From: Erythroxylum novogranatense
Lineage: Eukaryota > Streptophyta > Magnoliopsida > Malpighiales > Erythroxylaceae
Length of the DNA stretch: 64,000 nucleotides
Reading direction: 5' to 3'
Assembly: GCA_029891385.1 (NCBI GenBank)
Contig: CM057230.1
Span: 31,637,402-31,701,401, forward strand
The stretch's first letter is position 1. Each line of letters starts with the position of its first letter. The translations under genes were made by a program, and so were the position numbers. The notes beneath the pieces are model-generated. The model made no database searches. It was not told the DNA's origin and worked only from the letters and a program-made list of their open reading frames with translations. Of this stretch, positions 11,840-22,952 are shown piece after piece.

Positions 11840-12300
11840 TAAATTTACTATTTATTGTAGAGAATTGGCCAATTATGAAATTTTCAATAACTTTAAGCTT
11901 AGTTTGTCCCCAAACACATTAATAGGCACAACTTTCTCTTGATATACTTTGCTAGCTAGCAATTATGTCCAATCTTGGGCTAAAATAAAAACATTGTTTT
12001 ATACTTAAATTTTTTGGACTGAACCTAGATTTAATATAGTTGAGTTGTTTAAAGTTGCTAAAAAAATGGTGAGAATGCTGACATGTTGATCACCCAATTC
12101 AAGAAGATGAGATGTTGATGTCTGATTGTACTCTTAGAGACCAAATATATGAAGTTAGCTTAAAAGGTTCTCGATATTGAATTGCAAAACAAATTCTAAG
12201 GTATGAAATTTTGTGATTTCTTTGAATTAGTGGCAAATATATTTGAATACGAAGAACTTCTTAAGGAAGAAAGACATTAGAAAAATAATTTGGTAAGTAC
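11840..12300 (+). pseudogene. Decayed retrotransposon gag remnant
   Basis: Broken frames read like the capsid region of plant Ty3/gypsy gag. The best block is at about 12180-12280, including DFFELVANIFEYEELLKEER, which resembles the FEDLATKAHDMEL-type segment of such proteins. Many stops and frameshifts are present and there is no zinc knuckle. The assignment rests on pattern memory only. Confidence 0.45.
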
Positions 12301-13180
12301 TTATATTACAGAGACAAATCTGTATGATTAAATTGAAGTTGAGATTAACATCCCTGAAACTTGTGTTTACTTCTCTCTATAGAGTAAATCTCTTGAAGTT
12401 AAAAGGAAAATTCAAGCTCCATCTACTCAGATTCAATACATCTTCGACATCTCTACATCAGAAGAAATCTATGATATTTTGTCACAAGAAAATTTTATTA
12501 TCTTAACGTCAAAGCATAGAATTCCCATAAAGGAAAAAAAATCAGAGGGACAAATTATTGTAAATGCTATAATATATGGACATAGATTGACTACACCTTC
12601 GTCACCTCCAAAAACAGAACAAAAAATCCTTGATTTTTTGTTATAATAAAGTATTACCTTACCATCATAGCAGTGAATTCTCATAAAGAAAGAAATTGGA
12701 GGGAGAGGCTACTATAAATGCCATGATACATGGAGTCACCCAACGAATTGTTGTTAGGGGTTTAAAGATGTTATCCAAGATTGAATCAACAAAGGAATTT
12801 TATTATTTGCTAAAGTTGACAAATTCATATTGATAGATGAAGATTCATTCCCACTGATTGAAACTGTCAATGCTACTGAGTTTGATTTACGAATTTTATA
12901 AGATGTCAAGAGGAACTTGATGAATAGACTCTTATAAAGAAAAATTGCGATAGCTGCATAAGTCAAATTATAAATGTAGAATACTATGGAGAATTCTAAA
13001 CAGCTAAAAGGGTGTGAGAATGCCAAGCTAGTTTTTAAGGAGGAATAATTCCCAATAGAAGATTAAGGTCAATTTAAAGATTTGAAATCTACTCCTACAA
13101 CGATTGATAACTTTGGAAGTTTTGAAGGTCTTCAATACCGTGTGTTTGGTTTGCTTAACCAAACATATGTGAGGGGAAAT

Positions 13181-14017
13181 TGTTGATAACTTGAAAGGAA
13201 TTCAGCCTATTTTGATCCATAAGTAAAAAAGCCAAAATAGTATAAGTCCTACAAGTCATTTGGCAAGAGAATTCGTAGACATGGGAATCAATTGAGAAGT
13301 TCAAGATTTAAGAAGTTCAGAGAATTGATATATAATTAACATATGCTTTAAACATAATAATGCATGTAGGGAGTTTTTCAGGGCATGATCAAAGTGGGAA
13401 ATGGGCTGGAAGTCAAGTAATTATAAGAAAATTGCTTAAGGTTGTTGAATTTAGGAGAATAATGTGTGGTAGGCAGTTAGCTAGAATGTGGGAAGTGACC
13501 TGTGAATTGAGCAATTACAGGAAACTGTGACCTATAAGTTGAGCAATTACAGGAAACTGTTTGAGGTTTTTTAAGTTAAGAGAATAATGGTAGGCAATTT
13601 AGCTAGAACGTGAGAAATGGGTTAAAAGTTGAGTATTTATAGAAAAAATGTTTAAGGTCATTGAAATTAAGATGATTATATAAATTCACTGTCATCACAA
13701 CATAATACACATCACAGGACAACCTCTAGACATCCAAACACACACAGGAAAATAATTATACTACTCTAAAAAACACTTTGATATTATTTTCTAACTTTCT
13801 TTACATTGTGTATTCATCTTTATTATCTCAAATTTTCTTTGTAACTTGTACTTTCCTTTTTTCTAAAATGAAATTGTCGCTTTAATACCTTGGTAGCTTA
13901 TAGTTTTGCTTTCTAGGTTTTTCTAAACTCACCTATATCATCGATAAGAAAGGTACCAACTCTAGGAGAATTTCTCTTGACACCCTCGAATTTCAGGTTG
14001 ATCACTTAAATGAGTAA
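13181..14017 (+). repeat. 3' LTR (end approximate)
   Basis: It starts TGTTGATAAC after the polypurine tract. Inside there are three copies of the about 88-bp unit and a 32-bp tandem duplication (13495-13526, 13527-13558). The right edge is inferred from loss of similarity to the 5' LTR. Confidence 0.7.
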
Positions 14018-14726
14018 CATAACTACTGATTATTTTATTATATAACTAGTTTTAATTATTTTGCAATAAAACATATTCTTTTCAAAATTACCATGATAAT
14101 ATATAAAATTTATAAAATAAACTTGATTATTTGAAACTCAAATTTATTCACTTTTGTTACTTAATTTTTTCTATTTATCATGTTTCACTAATTGCAATTG
14201 TTTATTTTAATTATATTACAACACTCACAGAAACCTTGGAAAATATTTATTATATTAATAATTTAAATTTTAGAATTTAAATGTTACACTAAAATTAAGG
14301 TTTTATAAAAATTTTAACTCATTAAAATTAAAATACATACAAACTCTTTTACTCTGAAGATCTAAAATCTCATAAGAAGGAAGATCCTTCTAATTTTCCG
14401 ATCGTCGAGTTACACCCTGATGCATGGTTTCTATTTCTTTTGTATTAATTATTACTTAAGAATTTACCCCCTTTTTTCTAGCCGTATGGTTTGTAAACAA
14501 AAAGGCTCTTCGAAAATTCTTGCATCGATCTAAAATTATTCATCTTAATAAGATATTTAACACTCTCTTTGTCATTTAAACTAAAAAGAACTAATTTTTA
14601 AAATTTGATTATTTATCTACTTATGCTTAATTAAATTTGTTTCCTATTTTACAATTTATATTCTTTATCTATTCTAAATTAATAATAAAAATTGAAATTT
14701 AATATGTTTCCGTGAAGATCATCTTT
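14018..14726. other. AT-rich intergenic stretch, nothing recognised
   Basis: Very AT-rich, with no ORF above 60 codons. Nothing recognisable. Confidence 0.5.
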
Positions 14727-15100
14727 TAATCTTGCGAATATTGTATCAATTTTAGTATTGATATTGTATATTATTGATATCAATTAATGTCATATTGATT
14801 CAGATAATTTTTAAAATTATAAAATAGTTTTAAATTTTATTAAACTAAAACTTATAATCTCACTTATTAAAATTAATATAGAAATATTTTTAGACATAAT
14901 AACTATTTTAAAAATCTTGTTCTTAATTTAAGCTTACAAATATTTTAATTTAATAATTTAAAACTTTTTAACTTATAAACTTTACTTAATGTTTCTCAAA
15001 ACTTCGTTGTCTTAACAAATGCTGACCAATACAATAAGTATAATTTTGAGTACAATTCAATATGATTTTGTGATCATACTGACCGATGGAGTAAGAAACT
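14727..15100. mobile_element. Degenerate short copy of the CAATG-end hAT family
   Basis: At 14733-14850 the run GAATATTGTATCAATTTTAG and the following TAATTTTTAAAATTATAAAA stretch match the left arms at 26128 and 29754. A likely right arm (repeated TACAAT/GATCATACTG motifs) lies at about 15028-15100. Strongly decayed and without coding sequence. Confidence 0.45.
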
Positions 15101-15825
15101 TAAAATTCAAAACCTTTGGCTGCTTCCCTCACGGAAACCGCCTAAGAATAAACTCACTCGATGATTGATTTCTTGCTAGAAAATTTAGAATCATACTGTA
15201 TAGTGTATAGGGCCAGACCTAAGCCGAGGGACAAGGTTGGGTTTTTATGTGTGTAACATGGAACCCAAAAGGAAGAGTGAAGCTTTTTGCTATGTATTTC
15301 GTTGTTGTTATTAGATTTCTCAACCTAAACTGGTCTGTCATTATTGGACCTTACGTACAGCGTTGAACTGAACCCGTATGTATTGTCATTATTGGACCTT
15401 ACGTGTTCATGTAACCTTCCTCGTCCAACAAAACATGCTTCTGATTTGTATTAAAAAAAAAAGAATAATAATTTTTTTTCTTACACGTGATACATCGATG
15501 CTTAATTTATGTGCTCCGATCGCAGTAGCTCATTTGATCTACAAAATGTTTCAAAATCTATTTAAACAGAAGATGATAAATATACATTATGCTTGCATAA
15601 GAGGCTCAATAAATATTTACCTCACTAGTCTATTTGACTTCTTCACTTTTTCCAAAATGCCTTAGATGGTGAATTTGGATTAAGGCTATGGTATGATAAG
15701 CAGTCACTAATAAATTTGGAGTAAGAGTGTAATTTAATAGGCAGTCCCCATATATTTGGTATTTCTTAATTTACTAGTTTTAGTTTATACAATGAATTGA
15801 TTGGATTTATAAGATATCTGTACTG
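15101..15825. other. Intergenic stretch with a short direct repeat
   Basis: No gene was recognised. The 20-mer gtcattattggaccttacgt occurs at 15336-15355 and again at 15385-15404. The 95-codon ORF at 15378 has no recognisable features. Confidence 0.4.
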
Positions 15826-16608
15826 TTTGGTTGAAATTTTTATCGAGAAACTTTTGTCGAGAGAAATTTTTCGGAAGAACTTTTTTAAAAGTTGATTGAT
15901 TGTTTGATCGATCAATTAAAAAAACTTTTTAAAAGAAACATACAAGAAACTGTTTGACAACATAAAAATAAAAAGACTTTTATTAATTTTAATTATATTT
16001 TATTTTATAATAAAATTATTAATGTTAAACAAATTTTAAAGTATACTAAAAAAATATGTAAAGTATCATATTGTAGGAAATTTTAGATAACCATCACAAT
16101 ATTATTACATAAAAAAATTTATTAACAATAAAATAAAGCAGTGTCTGCGTTAAACCAACGCATACGTCTCATGCAGAGACGTCTGTATGACGTCTGCGTT
16201 TAATGCAGACGAAGGTCTGTGTGAACAACGTTCGTTTGCGTCAAACTCCCACCAACAACTGAAGGAGGAACAAACCTCGGGTATCGCATACGTTGTGAGA
16301 GAAGATGAGTCGTATATGAGTGAATGAAGAAGAAAAGCAATGAAACAAAAAGACCTGTAAAAATTTGTTATAAACGTGTGTGACGCAAATTTATCTATCC
16401 GAAAAGTTGAAAATTGAGACTTTTCTAAAAAGCTTCAAATTTGAGATTTTTTTAAAAAACTCCAAATTTTAGCATCTGAAAAAGTTATTTCTACTTCAAA
16501 AGTGCTTTTAAAATTTTCAACCAAATATTAATTTTTTTAAAAAAAAAACTTTTGCGATAAAAAAAAACTTTTAAAGATTTCAAAAGCTGAAAGAAAAAAA
16601 AGGGGGCC
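15826..16608. mobile_element. MITE-like element with a palindrome-rich core
   Basis: The left end reads TGTTTGGTTGAAATTTTTAT. The right end, read in reverse complement, gives AGGCCCCC followed by TTCAGCTTTTGAAATC and A/T runs. Such ends are common in plant MITEs. The arms share CAAAAG/CTTTTG-type strings but the inverted repeat is imperfect. The core (16138-16255) is CpG-rich with several GTCTGCGTT/AACGCA palindromic strings, for example CGTCTGC...GCAGACG. Superfamily undecided. Confidence 0.4.
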
Positions 16609-19600
16609 TAAAACTGCTTCATTTATCAAACAATAGATTGAGTTATTCTATACTACTAGCATAAAGATTTTCATTAGATGACTCAGCACGACAATAGATA
16701 AGTAGTTCAAACTATTAAACGGACCTAAACAGATATTGAAAAATAATAATTTTGTGAGTTCTCGGTTACGATGTAATTCACAAAGCCAGAAACATCGTAC
16801 ATTCGCTCTGAAGTTGGAGCCCACAAAACTGGGGATGGGAGTTGAGAGTCGGGACCATGTTCCTGAAGAACTTATCCAAAACAATGCAACCCATCTCTAG
16901 TTATTATGTCAACATAATTTCTACGGCTAACATTCTATATCAAATCCTTTTTTCCATTAAAGTCAGATGTGACATCGAAACTCTCTTTGCTTTGATATAT
17001 CCTCCTGCTTTTATCAGTTTCAAGCATACAAAACCGATAAGTATGGATATTTACAGTAGATGTATCTGTTTACAATCCAAATGATATTCAATTTGGGTAA
17101 AATTCGACAAGATCATGCACAGATGAGCTCAGGTCTGTTCTTTCCATGAACTAACATTAAGTTTAACATGGCAGCCACTGCCCTAACAAATGTTGCTTAG
17201 GATCTGATCTAAAACATATATTATAAGGATTAAGGAAGAGATCGAAAGCTCTCGATCATGATTTGGCCATCTTTAAGCTAGAAGTTGGCGTCCAAAGCCC
17301 AGCAAACGCTAGATGTCTTTTCAACTACCCATCAACAACTTCTGGTAAAACGCAACATAAGTGACAGGAGACGAGGATACATCAGTTTGTTGCGTTGGTT
17401 AGGAAGGGAATTGCGTGAAGGACGTTTCGTGCAACATTAATTATATGCATATCAAAAACACCTCATGTAGTTGAAATGGTAAATTTCAATTTACATAATC
17501 ACTTGCCGATCTAGCCCATGTTATCTTCTCTTGAACTTAAACTATCTTTTCCTTCTCTTTAGTGGGAAAAGAAAAAAAGAAGATGAAACTTATCAGTTAG
17601 TACATATACTCCATGTAGTTCTCTTTAATATGTTGGATAAGATTGATTTGCTGTTGTGTTTGTAACTATTAATCCACTTCATTTTCATGTGATTATTAAA
17701 TTTGGGAAACCATCGAATGTACCACAAACACCGGCAGCCACCAACAACCTTCAACCTTACATAAACCTACCGGCATGCCTAGTCTTGAGGTCTTCTGTCT
17801 CTATTTTTGTATACCTACTCTGTTTCATTGAATTCAAGTCAGTTTGGATTCAATGAGATAAGGTAGGTACACAAAAAAAAGGACAAAAGATTTTTTGTCA
17901 CAATTTCACCAAAGCTCTTAAAACGGAAGTTGGAATTTTATGTTGTGTGAAGTCTATTACGTTTTAAGTTAATCGGTTTGTTCTCAACATTCAAATAGTA
18001 TCGGTTTAATTTGTTGTTCCTTGAAGAGGAAGGTAGGCATAATCATGATGTAGAACTAGAAGGAGAATGGAATGTTGTTATTTTTTTTAATTGTTTATAT
18101 TATTCCTTTCGTTCACCACAAACTACAAAAAAAATATTAATTTTTTTGGTGGTTAAGTAAAATATTACTTTGTCAAATTCAAATTTAGATAAAAATGGGT
18201 TTCATAAAATGTTTAAATTTTTACACCTGCGTGGGCGTTAAGCGCAAATATGAACGTGTGGATCTAGTTTTGTGGATGTCTATATTTTTCTACGTTAAAG
18301 GTATCACAAGATTAATTTTTTGACAAGAATGACAAAGTACAATCATTATTGAAATGCTATTGGCACCAGTCAGTAGCACAGTAGGTGAAAAGTAATGACT
18401 GATGAGTTGAATGATTCACCATTTTTGTATTTTCAATATCAAAAAGAAACTTTCTGGTACCATTTTTAGTGCGCAGAAAATGTTGGAAAATAAGACCATT
18501 ACGACATATAATAATTTGAAAACGAATAAGAAGCTTCGCCACTTCGATTAGTGTTAACACACTGACTTTCTTGACATTTAGGGATGAACTAATTGGTCTA
18601 GATTCTTCCCTTAACACTTTCTCCTTAAAAGAGATCTTGAGTTTGAGTCACATTAAATGAGAGAAAATAGGTATGTTTCTATTGATGATCCTCTAGCCTC
18701 CTGGGTAAAGCTTCTTGATCGGATCAATTATGACGCCGCCCAAATGACAGATGAGAGTTGGAAATTGCTAGAAACTTGAGTAGGTGATGGGAGCACGATC
18801 TTTGACGAAGTCGATGATCAATCATCAGCTGAATAATCTAGAGTATGTGAAGAATCCTTGTGCGCAGAAGTGTATAGACTACGTAGGAACCTGAAAGATC
18901 TTGAAGTTCCAGATTTACATCCATTAGACTCTTGGGGTAAGGTCGTAGGAGCTTAGGATTAGTCTGACTAAGCTAGGATACCTAATGTAAAAAAACAAAA
19001 AACACACTGACTTTCTTTTTAGACTTCTTTTGGGGTGTGATGGAAGACTATGACTTTTAGATTATTATCATAAGGCAACAACCCACCTTATACCTCAAGA
19101 AACAAAGTTCAAACTAACCACAAGAAACAAAGTAAAGTTCTTGCTCGAACTTGAGCAAGTGAAGAAACTTAGGCTAGAAGCAGAGGGACAAACTATCCTT
19201 TCTTTTTCCCAGGGTTTGGTGTTTCACGAGTTAATCTATAAAGTCAAATATTGCCAACCAAAAATGAGAAAAAAGTTAAAAGTATGAATTCATTTTTTTT
19301 TATAATTCACAAAAATGGCTCTTCTAAATGAAACTATTAGAATTGATGTATGGTAAAAATACGGATTTATTTATATAGTAAAAAACTTCAAATGATTTTG
19401 TGTAAATAAAAAATGTTTTATAAATGAATATTAATATTGGTAATTAATTTATAATTTGTGAAATATTGTATGTTTAATTAAAATTTTATAAAATAACTTA
19501 ATTCATACATCTTATGATGGATAAAAGAGTAAAATAAGTTAAATGATCATCTTTACTGGCTTGTAAGTTGGTGACTTGACTCGTGTAAAGAAACAATAAT

Positions 19601-20429
19601 TCTGGTTCTGAAATATCGAAGTGCCCATGTCATGATAAAAGCTCAAGTCAATCCAAATGCGCTGGCCGAATTGTCTCATTAGTGACAACATGTGACCCTT
19701 GTTGCCGTACAAATTTCCGAGTTTGGTACAGATCTGGATGGCGGATTTTGAGTGTATCTGTAACTTTTGTAGCCCTCAGAACCTCTGACCCTAGACTGCG
19801 TTAGAAGATTTGAGCCATTCATTTCAGTACTAGATACAGATAATCTGAACCAGAGGATCACTTTTGTAAACTGTCTTCCATTATATTAAAAATAAGAAAT
19901 AACAGTGACATGTCAATTTCGACAACACACAGCAGGTTCAGTGAACAGTGACATGTCAATTCGACAACACAGCAGGTTCACACGTCAGTTTGTAGTTTTG
20001 GGTGTTTAACTAAGACAATATGCTATTATGATCTGAATAGAGAACCAAAAAAATGAGATTATAGCAAGTTAAATGCTAATTGTAATAATCTTATTTTTAT
20101 ACTCTACCGTTAAAAGACCTTACATATTCAATACTTAATGTTGTGTCATCAAGTGGCCCGACTAATTGATCATATTCACCCAGTCATGCCAGTACAGGCA
20201 CAACTTCGTAACATTGTGTTCAATACGAACAAGAGAATCGCATGCAGAACTTGAGCTTTAAATGAAAGACGATATTGATTCGATAGAATCCGATAAGTAT
20301 TCAATAGTGATAAGCAAGTTTTTAATACTTTTGGATAAGAAGAAAGGAAGCTAAGCTAAACCATGCTTTTTATGTATTTCGCCGGAATTTACCATTCCGA
20401 AGACTGTAAAAGCAAGAGAATCAACAAAC
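16609..20429. other. Intergenic region, no gene recognised
   Basis: ORFs of 60-86 codons here (16648, 16842, 17656, 18357, 19679) show no domain, no codon-use signal and no splice-consistent partner exons. A 43-bp tandem duplication sits at 19901-19943 and 19944-about 19981 (unit starts aacagtgacatgtcaatt). I saw no tRNA, snRNA or hairpin precursor that I would defend. Confidence 0.5.
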
Positions 20430-21578
20430 TCAGGATTTGATGACCTCGAACTTACAATTCTCAACAATCACGGCTCTGCGCAGATCCCCCAACCCCACAT
20501 ATGAGCACGAAAAGACTAGCCTATCCTTCAACAGATCATCAACACCCACTGCAGCGTTTCTTGTGCTGCTCCAACTACAAGACCCGTCACGACCAAGCTC
20601 GCCGAGAATTATCTCACCTGGAGCTGACGTGTTGCTTATGTACACAAAGTTGTTAGCGAAGCTCACGCTTATGGAGGACGTGCTCGAACTTTCAACTTTC
20701 AACTTACCTGCAAGTTCTTTTGGCATTTCTCCCATCTCTTTTACCAACTCCCACGATTCCCCCTTCACTTGCCACAACTTCACGCCGTTGACTCCTTCTT
20801 TTTGCTCGGTCAGACCAACCAAGATGAATCGATGCTCAGCAAATCCGATGATAGACGACCAAACATTTGTACTGGGTCGAAGGTTGTAGGGTCCTTGCCA
20901 GACCTTGGTGATTGGATCGAAAGAGTACATTAACCCCGAACTCTTCTGGACTACATACATCTTGTCGGAATCCGCCGCCACCGACAGCCACGTGGAGGCG
21001 GCGGAGTCCTTAAAAATCGCCGGCATAGAGTCACAGGTGTCCCATGTCCGAGTCTTCAAGTCGTACATTTCCACGGCCAAAGGGTCGTCTTCAAAGTCGC
21101 AGGCACCTCCTGCGACGATTAGACGGTGACCCACTAAAGCCACAATAGGGTCCGTTCTCCACACAATTGGGGCATCGATGTTGTACCACGTTAAGTGGAG
21201 CGGGTCGAATGAGAAGGAGAACTTGTAAGGTGAAAGCATGTACAGAAGGGTCGAGTGTGATGATCTAAGAGCATAGACATACTTGATCGGAGGCTGATCA
21301 ACTTGTAACCAAATGCGCGAACGGGGATCATAGGCATAAGTGGCCGTTAAATAAGGGTGGCGCGTGCGTTGTGCGTGCAGGAGGAGCCAAGGCTTGACAC
21401 GATTATGGTGTCGCAGAGAGGTGGAAACCGCAAGTCGCCACGATTTTGAAACGTGACAAGCTGGTAAGAGATCGACGAGAGGCACATGAGTTAGAATCGA
21501 CTCTAACATGTCTCCATGGATTGGGGCTTCAACTTGTACCATTGATGATTCTTCAGCTTTCTTGTTGTTGCTGGTCAT
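20430..21578 (-). CDS. F-box/kelch-repeat protein, At1g23390 (KFB-CHS) type
   Basis: The single-exon gene encodes 382 aa. An F-box is near the N-terminus (about residues 19-60, PIHGDMLESILTHVPLVDLL), so it should bind a SKP1-like adaptor in an SCF E3 ligase. A kelch-type beta-propeller follows, with GG and W landmarks such as LVGHRLIVAGGA and LKTRTWDTC. Closest in memory is Arabidopsis At1g23390, with similar length and shared blocks such as SSHSTLLY and DPIVALVG. That protein directs chalcone synthase to degradation and so tunes flavonoid synthesis; applying that target here is an inference. The ORF is open for 40 further codons upstream, but I chose the ATG at 21578 because the F-box follows at the normal distance and a TATA box (21627-21634) lies inside the longer frame. 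Minus strand, no close gene neighbours. Confidence 0.88.
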   Translation of the reverse strand: MTSNNKKAEESSMVQVEAPIHGDMLESILTHVPLVDLLPACHVSKSWRLAVSTSLRHHNRVKPWLLLHAQRTRHPYLTATYAYDPRSRIWLQVDQPPIKYVYALRSSHSTLLYMLSPYKFSFSFDPLHLTWYNIDAPIVWRTDPIVALVGHRLIVAGGACDFEDDPLAVEMYDLKTRTWDTCDSMPAIFKDSAASTWLSVAADSDKMYVVQKSSGLMYSFDPITKVWQGPYNLRPSTNVWSSIIGFAEHRFILVGLTEQKEGVNGVKLWQVKGESWELVKEMGEMPKELAGKLKVESSSTSSISVSFANNFVYISNTSAPGEIILGELGRDGSCSWSSTRNAAVGVDDLLKDRLVFSCSYVGLGDLRRAVIVENCKFEVIKS

Positions 21579-21626
21579 TGTGATGAAAATCTGAAAACTA
21601 ATTTTGCTCGGTGGAGCTTTATGGGC

Positions 21627-21634
21627 TAAATATA
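21627..21634 (-). promoter_or_regulatory. TATA box of the F-box/kelch gene
   Basis: On the minus strand this reads TATATTTA, about 50 bp upstream of the chosen ATG. A start about 25-30 nt downstream would leave a short 5'UTR of roughly 20-25 nt. Predicted from sequence only. Confidence 0.55.
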
Positions 21635-21639
21635 GGCAA

Positions 21640-22952
21640 CATTCAGCTGACAATAATGGACTAGGCTTTGTTATGTATTGGTCTGTATTTTTCTTCAAAA
21701 TTCTTTTAGTCTAGATTAAATAATTAAATTTACTATATTTTTCTTTTAGCCTCTATCTAATTATTTATACACTATTAAGATTTATATGAAATAATAATAA
21801 TATAACTTCTGCTAATTAATTACACTTATATTTTAATAAAAATTGTTACACTCTCACCTATAAATAGCCTAAATTTTATATTTATAATTATACACATCAT
21901 ATTTAGACAAAAATAACAAATAGCTTTATCCAATTCAATATAAAATTATAAAATTTGACTTAAAGTTGTCTCTTAATGACTATTTTCATTATATTTTAAC
22001 CAAAATACTCTTATTAGCATATTGTAAAGTGGCATTAGAACTATAAGTTTATACGTTAAGATTAAATTTGTACGTCTCAAATTATCATTATAAATGCCAA
22101 AACTTCTGAGTAATTAGGTAAATCAGATAAAGGGTCGTTCAACGCACTCAAAAGAAGCATTAAAGCTAATTACGTGTAAAGATGGCACCTAACTAATATA
22201 CCCATCAATGAAAATTGATATTCTCCTTATTGGAATGTTACCAATTTCCACCAAGTTTAAAAATAAATTGTGGAAACTCATCTTATTGGTGAAACGTTTT
22301 GAGATAGATAAGTTTAGGGGACAAACAAACGAATGGATAAAAAGTGCCAAAGAAAATATATACAATTTGACTAATTAAAATATGTCTTCGTTAGTCTTTA
22401 ATTTTAAATCACCAATTCTTCATTATTTTAAATTTTGAATTAAAATCTCTTCAAAATTTTTAAAATTAATAAAAATTTGATGAAAATTTTAATTTATTAT
22501 TTAAGTTGAATTTACCATTTACTTGTAACAATTTTTTAAATAAACTTATGAATTATAATATATATTTGGAAAGTTACTTAATTCATTGCGAGTTCTAATA
22601 CCAAATAAAAAAATATATCTGTCATCATTGGACACCATAATGTTCTAGAATTAGTTAATTCGATCCCTTTCACACCATTTTGGTGGCATTGTGCAGGGGC
22701 TATGTCATCAAAACTCATAAATAAATAGGAGGGAAGAAGCCGTATCTGCTTGGAAACATAAAAGAAACCCTTTATCCTGTCAAAATAATGAGAGGGTCAC
22801 ATCTCGACAAGAGTGGATGAAACATAGTTTTCAAAAAATCAATTCATGTTTGTCACCGTATTCTTGAAGATGAAACGGACCAGAAACAGAACTTTAAAAG
22901 AAGCCGTTAGAGATGCAGAAAATTGTGGTGGAATGCCTAATTGGATGGGAAT
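21640..22952. other. AT-rich upstream region of the F-box gene
   Basis: Promoter-side intergenic DNA for the minus-strand F-box/kelch gene. No further gene or recognisable element. Confidence 0.5.

Larger units (their letters stand above)
10294..14017 (+). mobile_element. Degenerate LTR retrotransposon, probably Ty3/gypsy, gag-only remnant
   Basis: Two diverged direct repeats (about 10294-10985 and 13181-14017) flank 2.2 kb of decayed internal DNA. The purine tract gaggggaaat (13171-13180) is followed directly by TGTTGATAAC, marking the 3' LTR start. The other LTR begins with the decayed form TCTTGATAG. A TTTGGC-type primer-binding remnant may lie at about 10988-10996. The LTRs are clearly diverged, so the insertion is old. 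Confidence 0.75.

Noticed and set aside
16138..16255. Possible CRISPR-like array of short repeats
   Set aside because: Units are irregular, palindromic and not separated by equal spacers, and the genome is a plant nuclear one.
18357..18617. 86-codon minus-strand ORF
   Set aside because: No recognisable domain and no neighbouring exons; length is within chance in this window.
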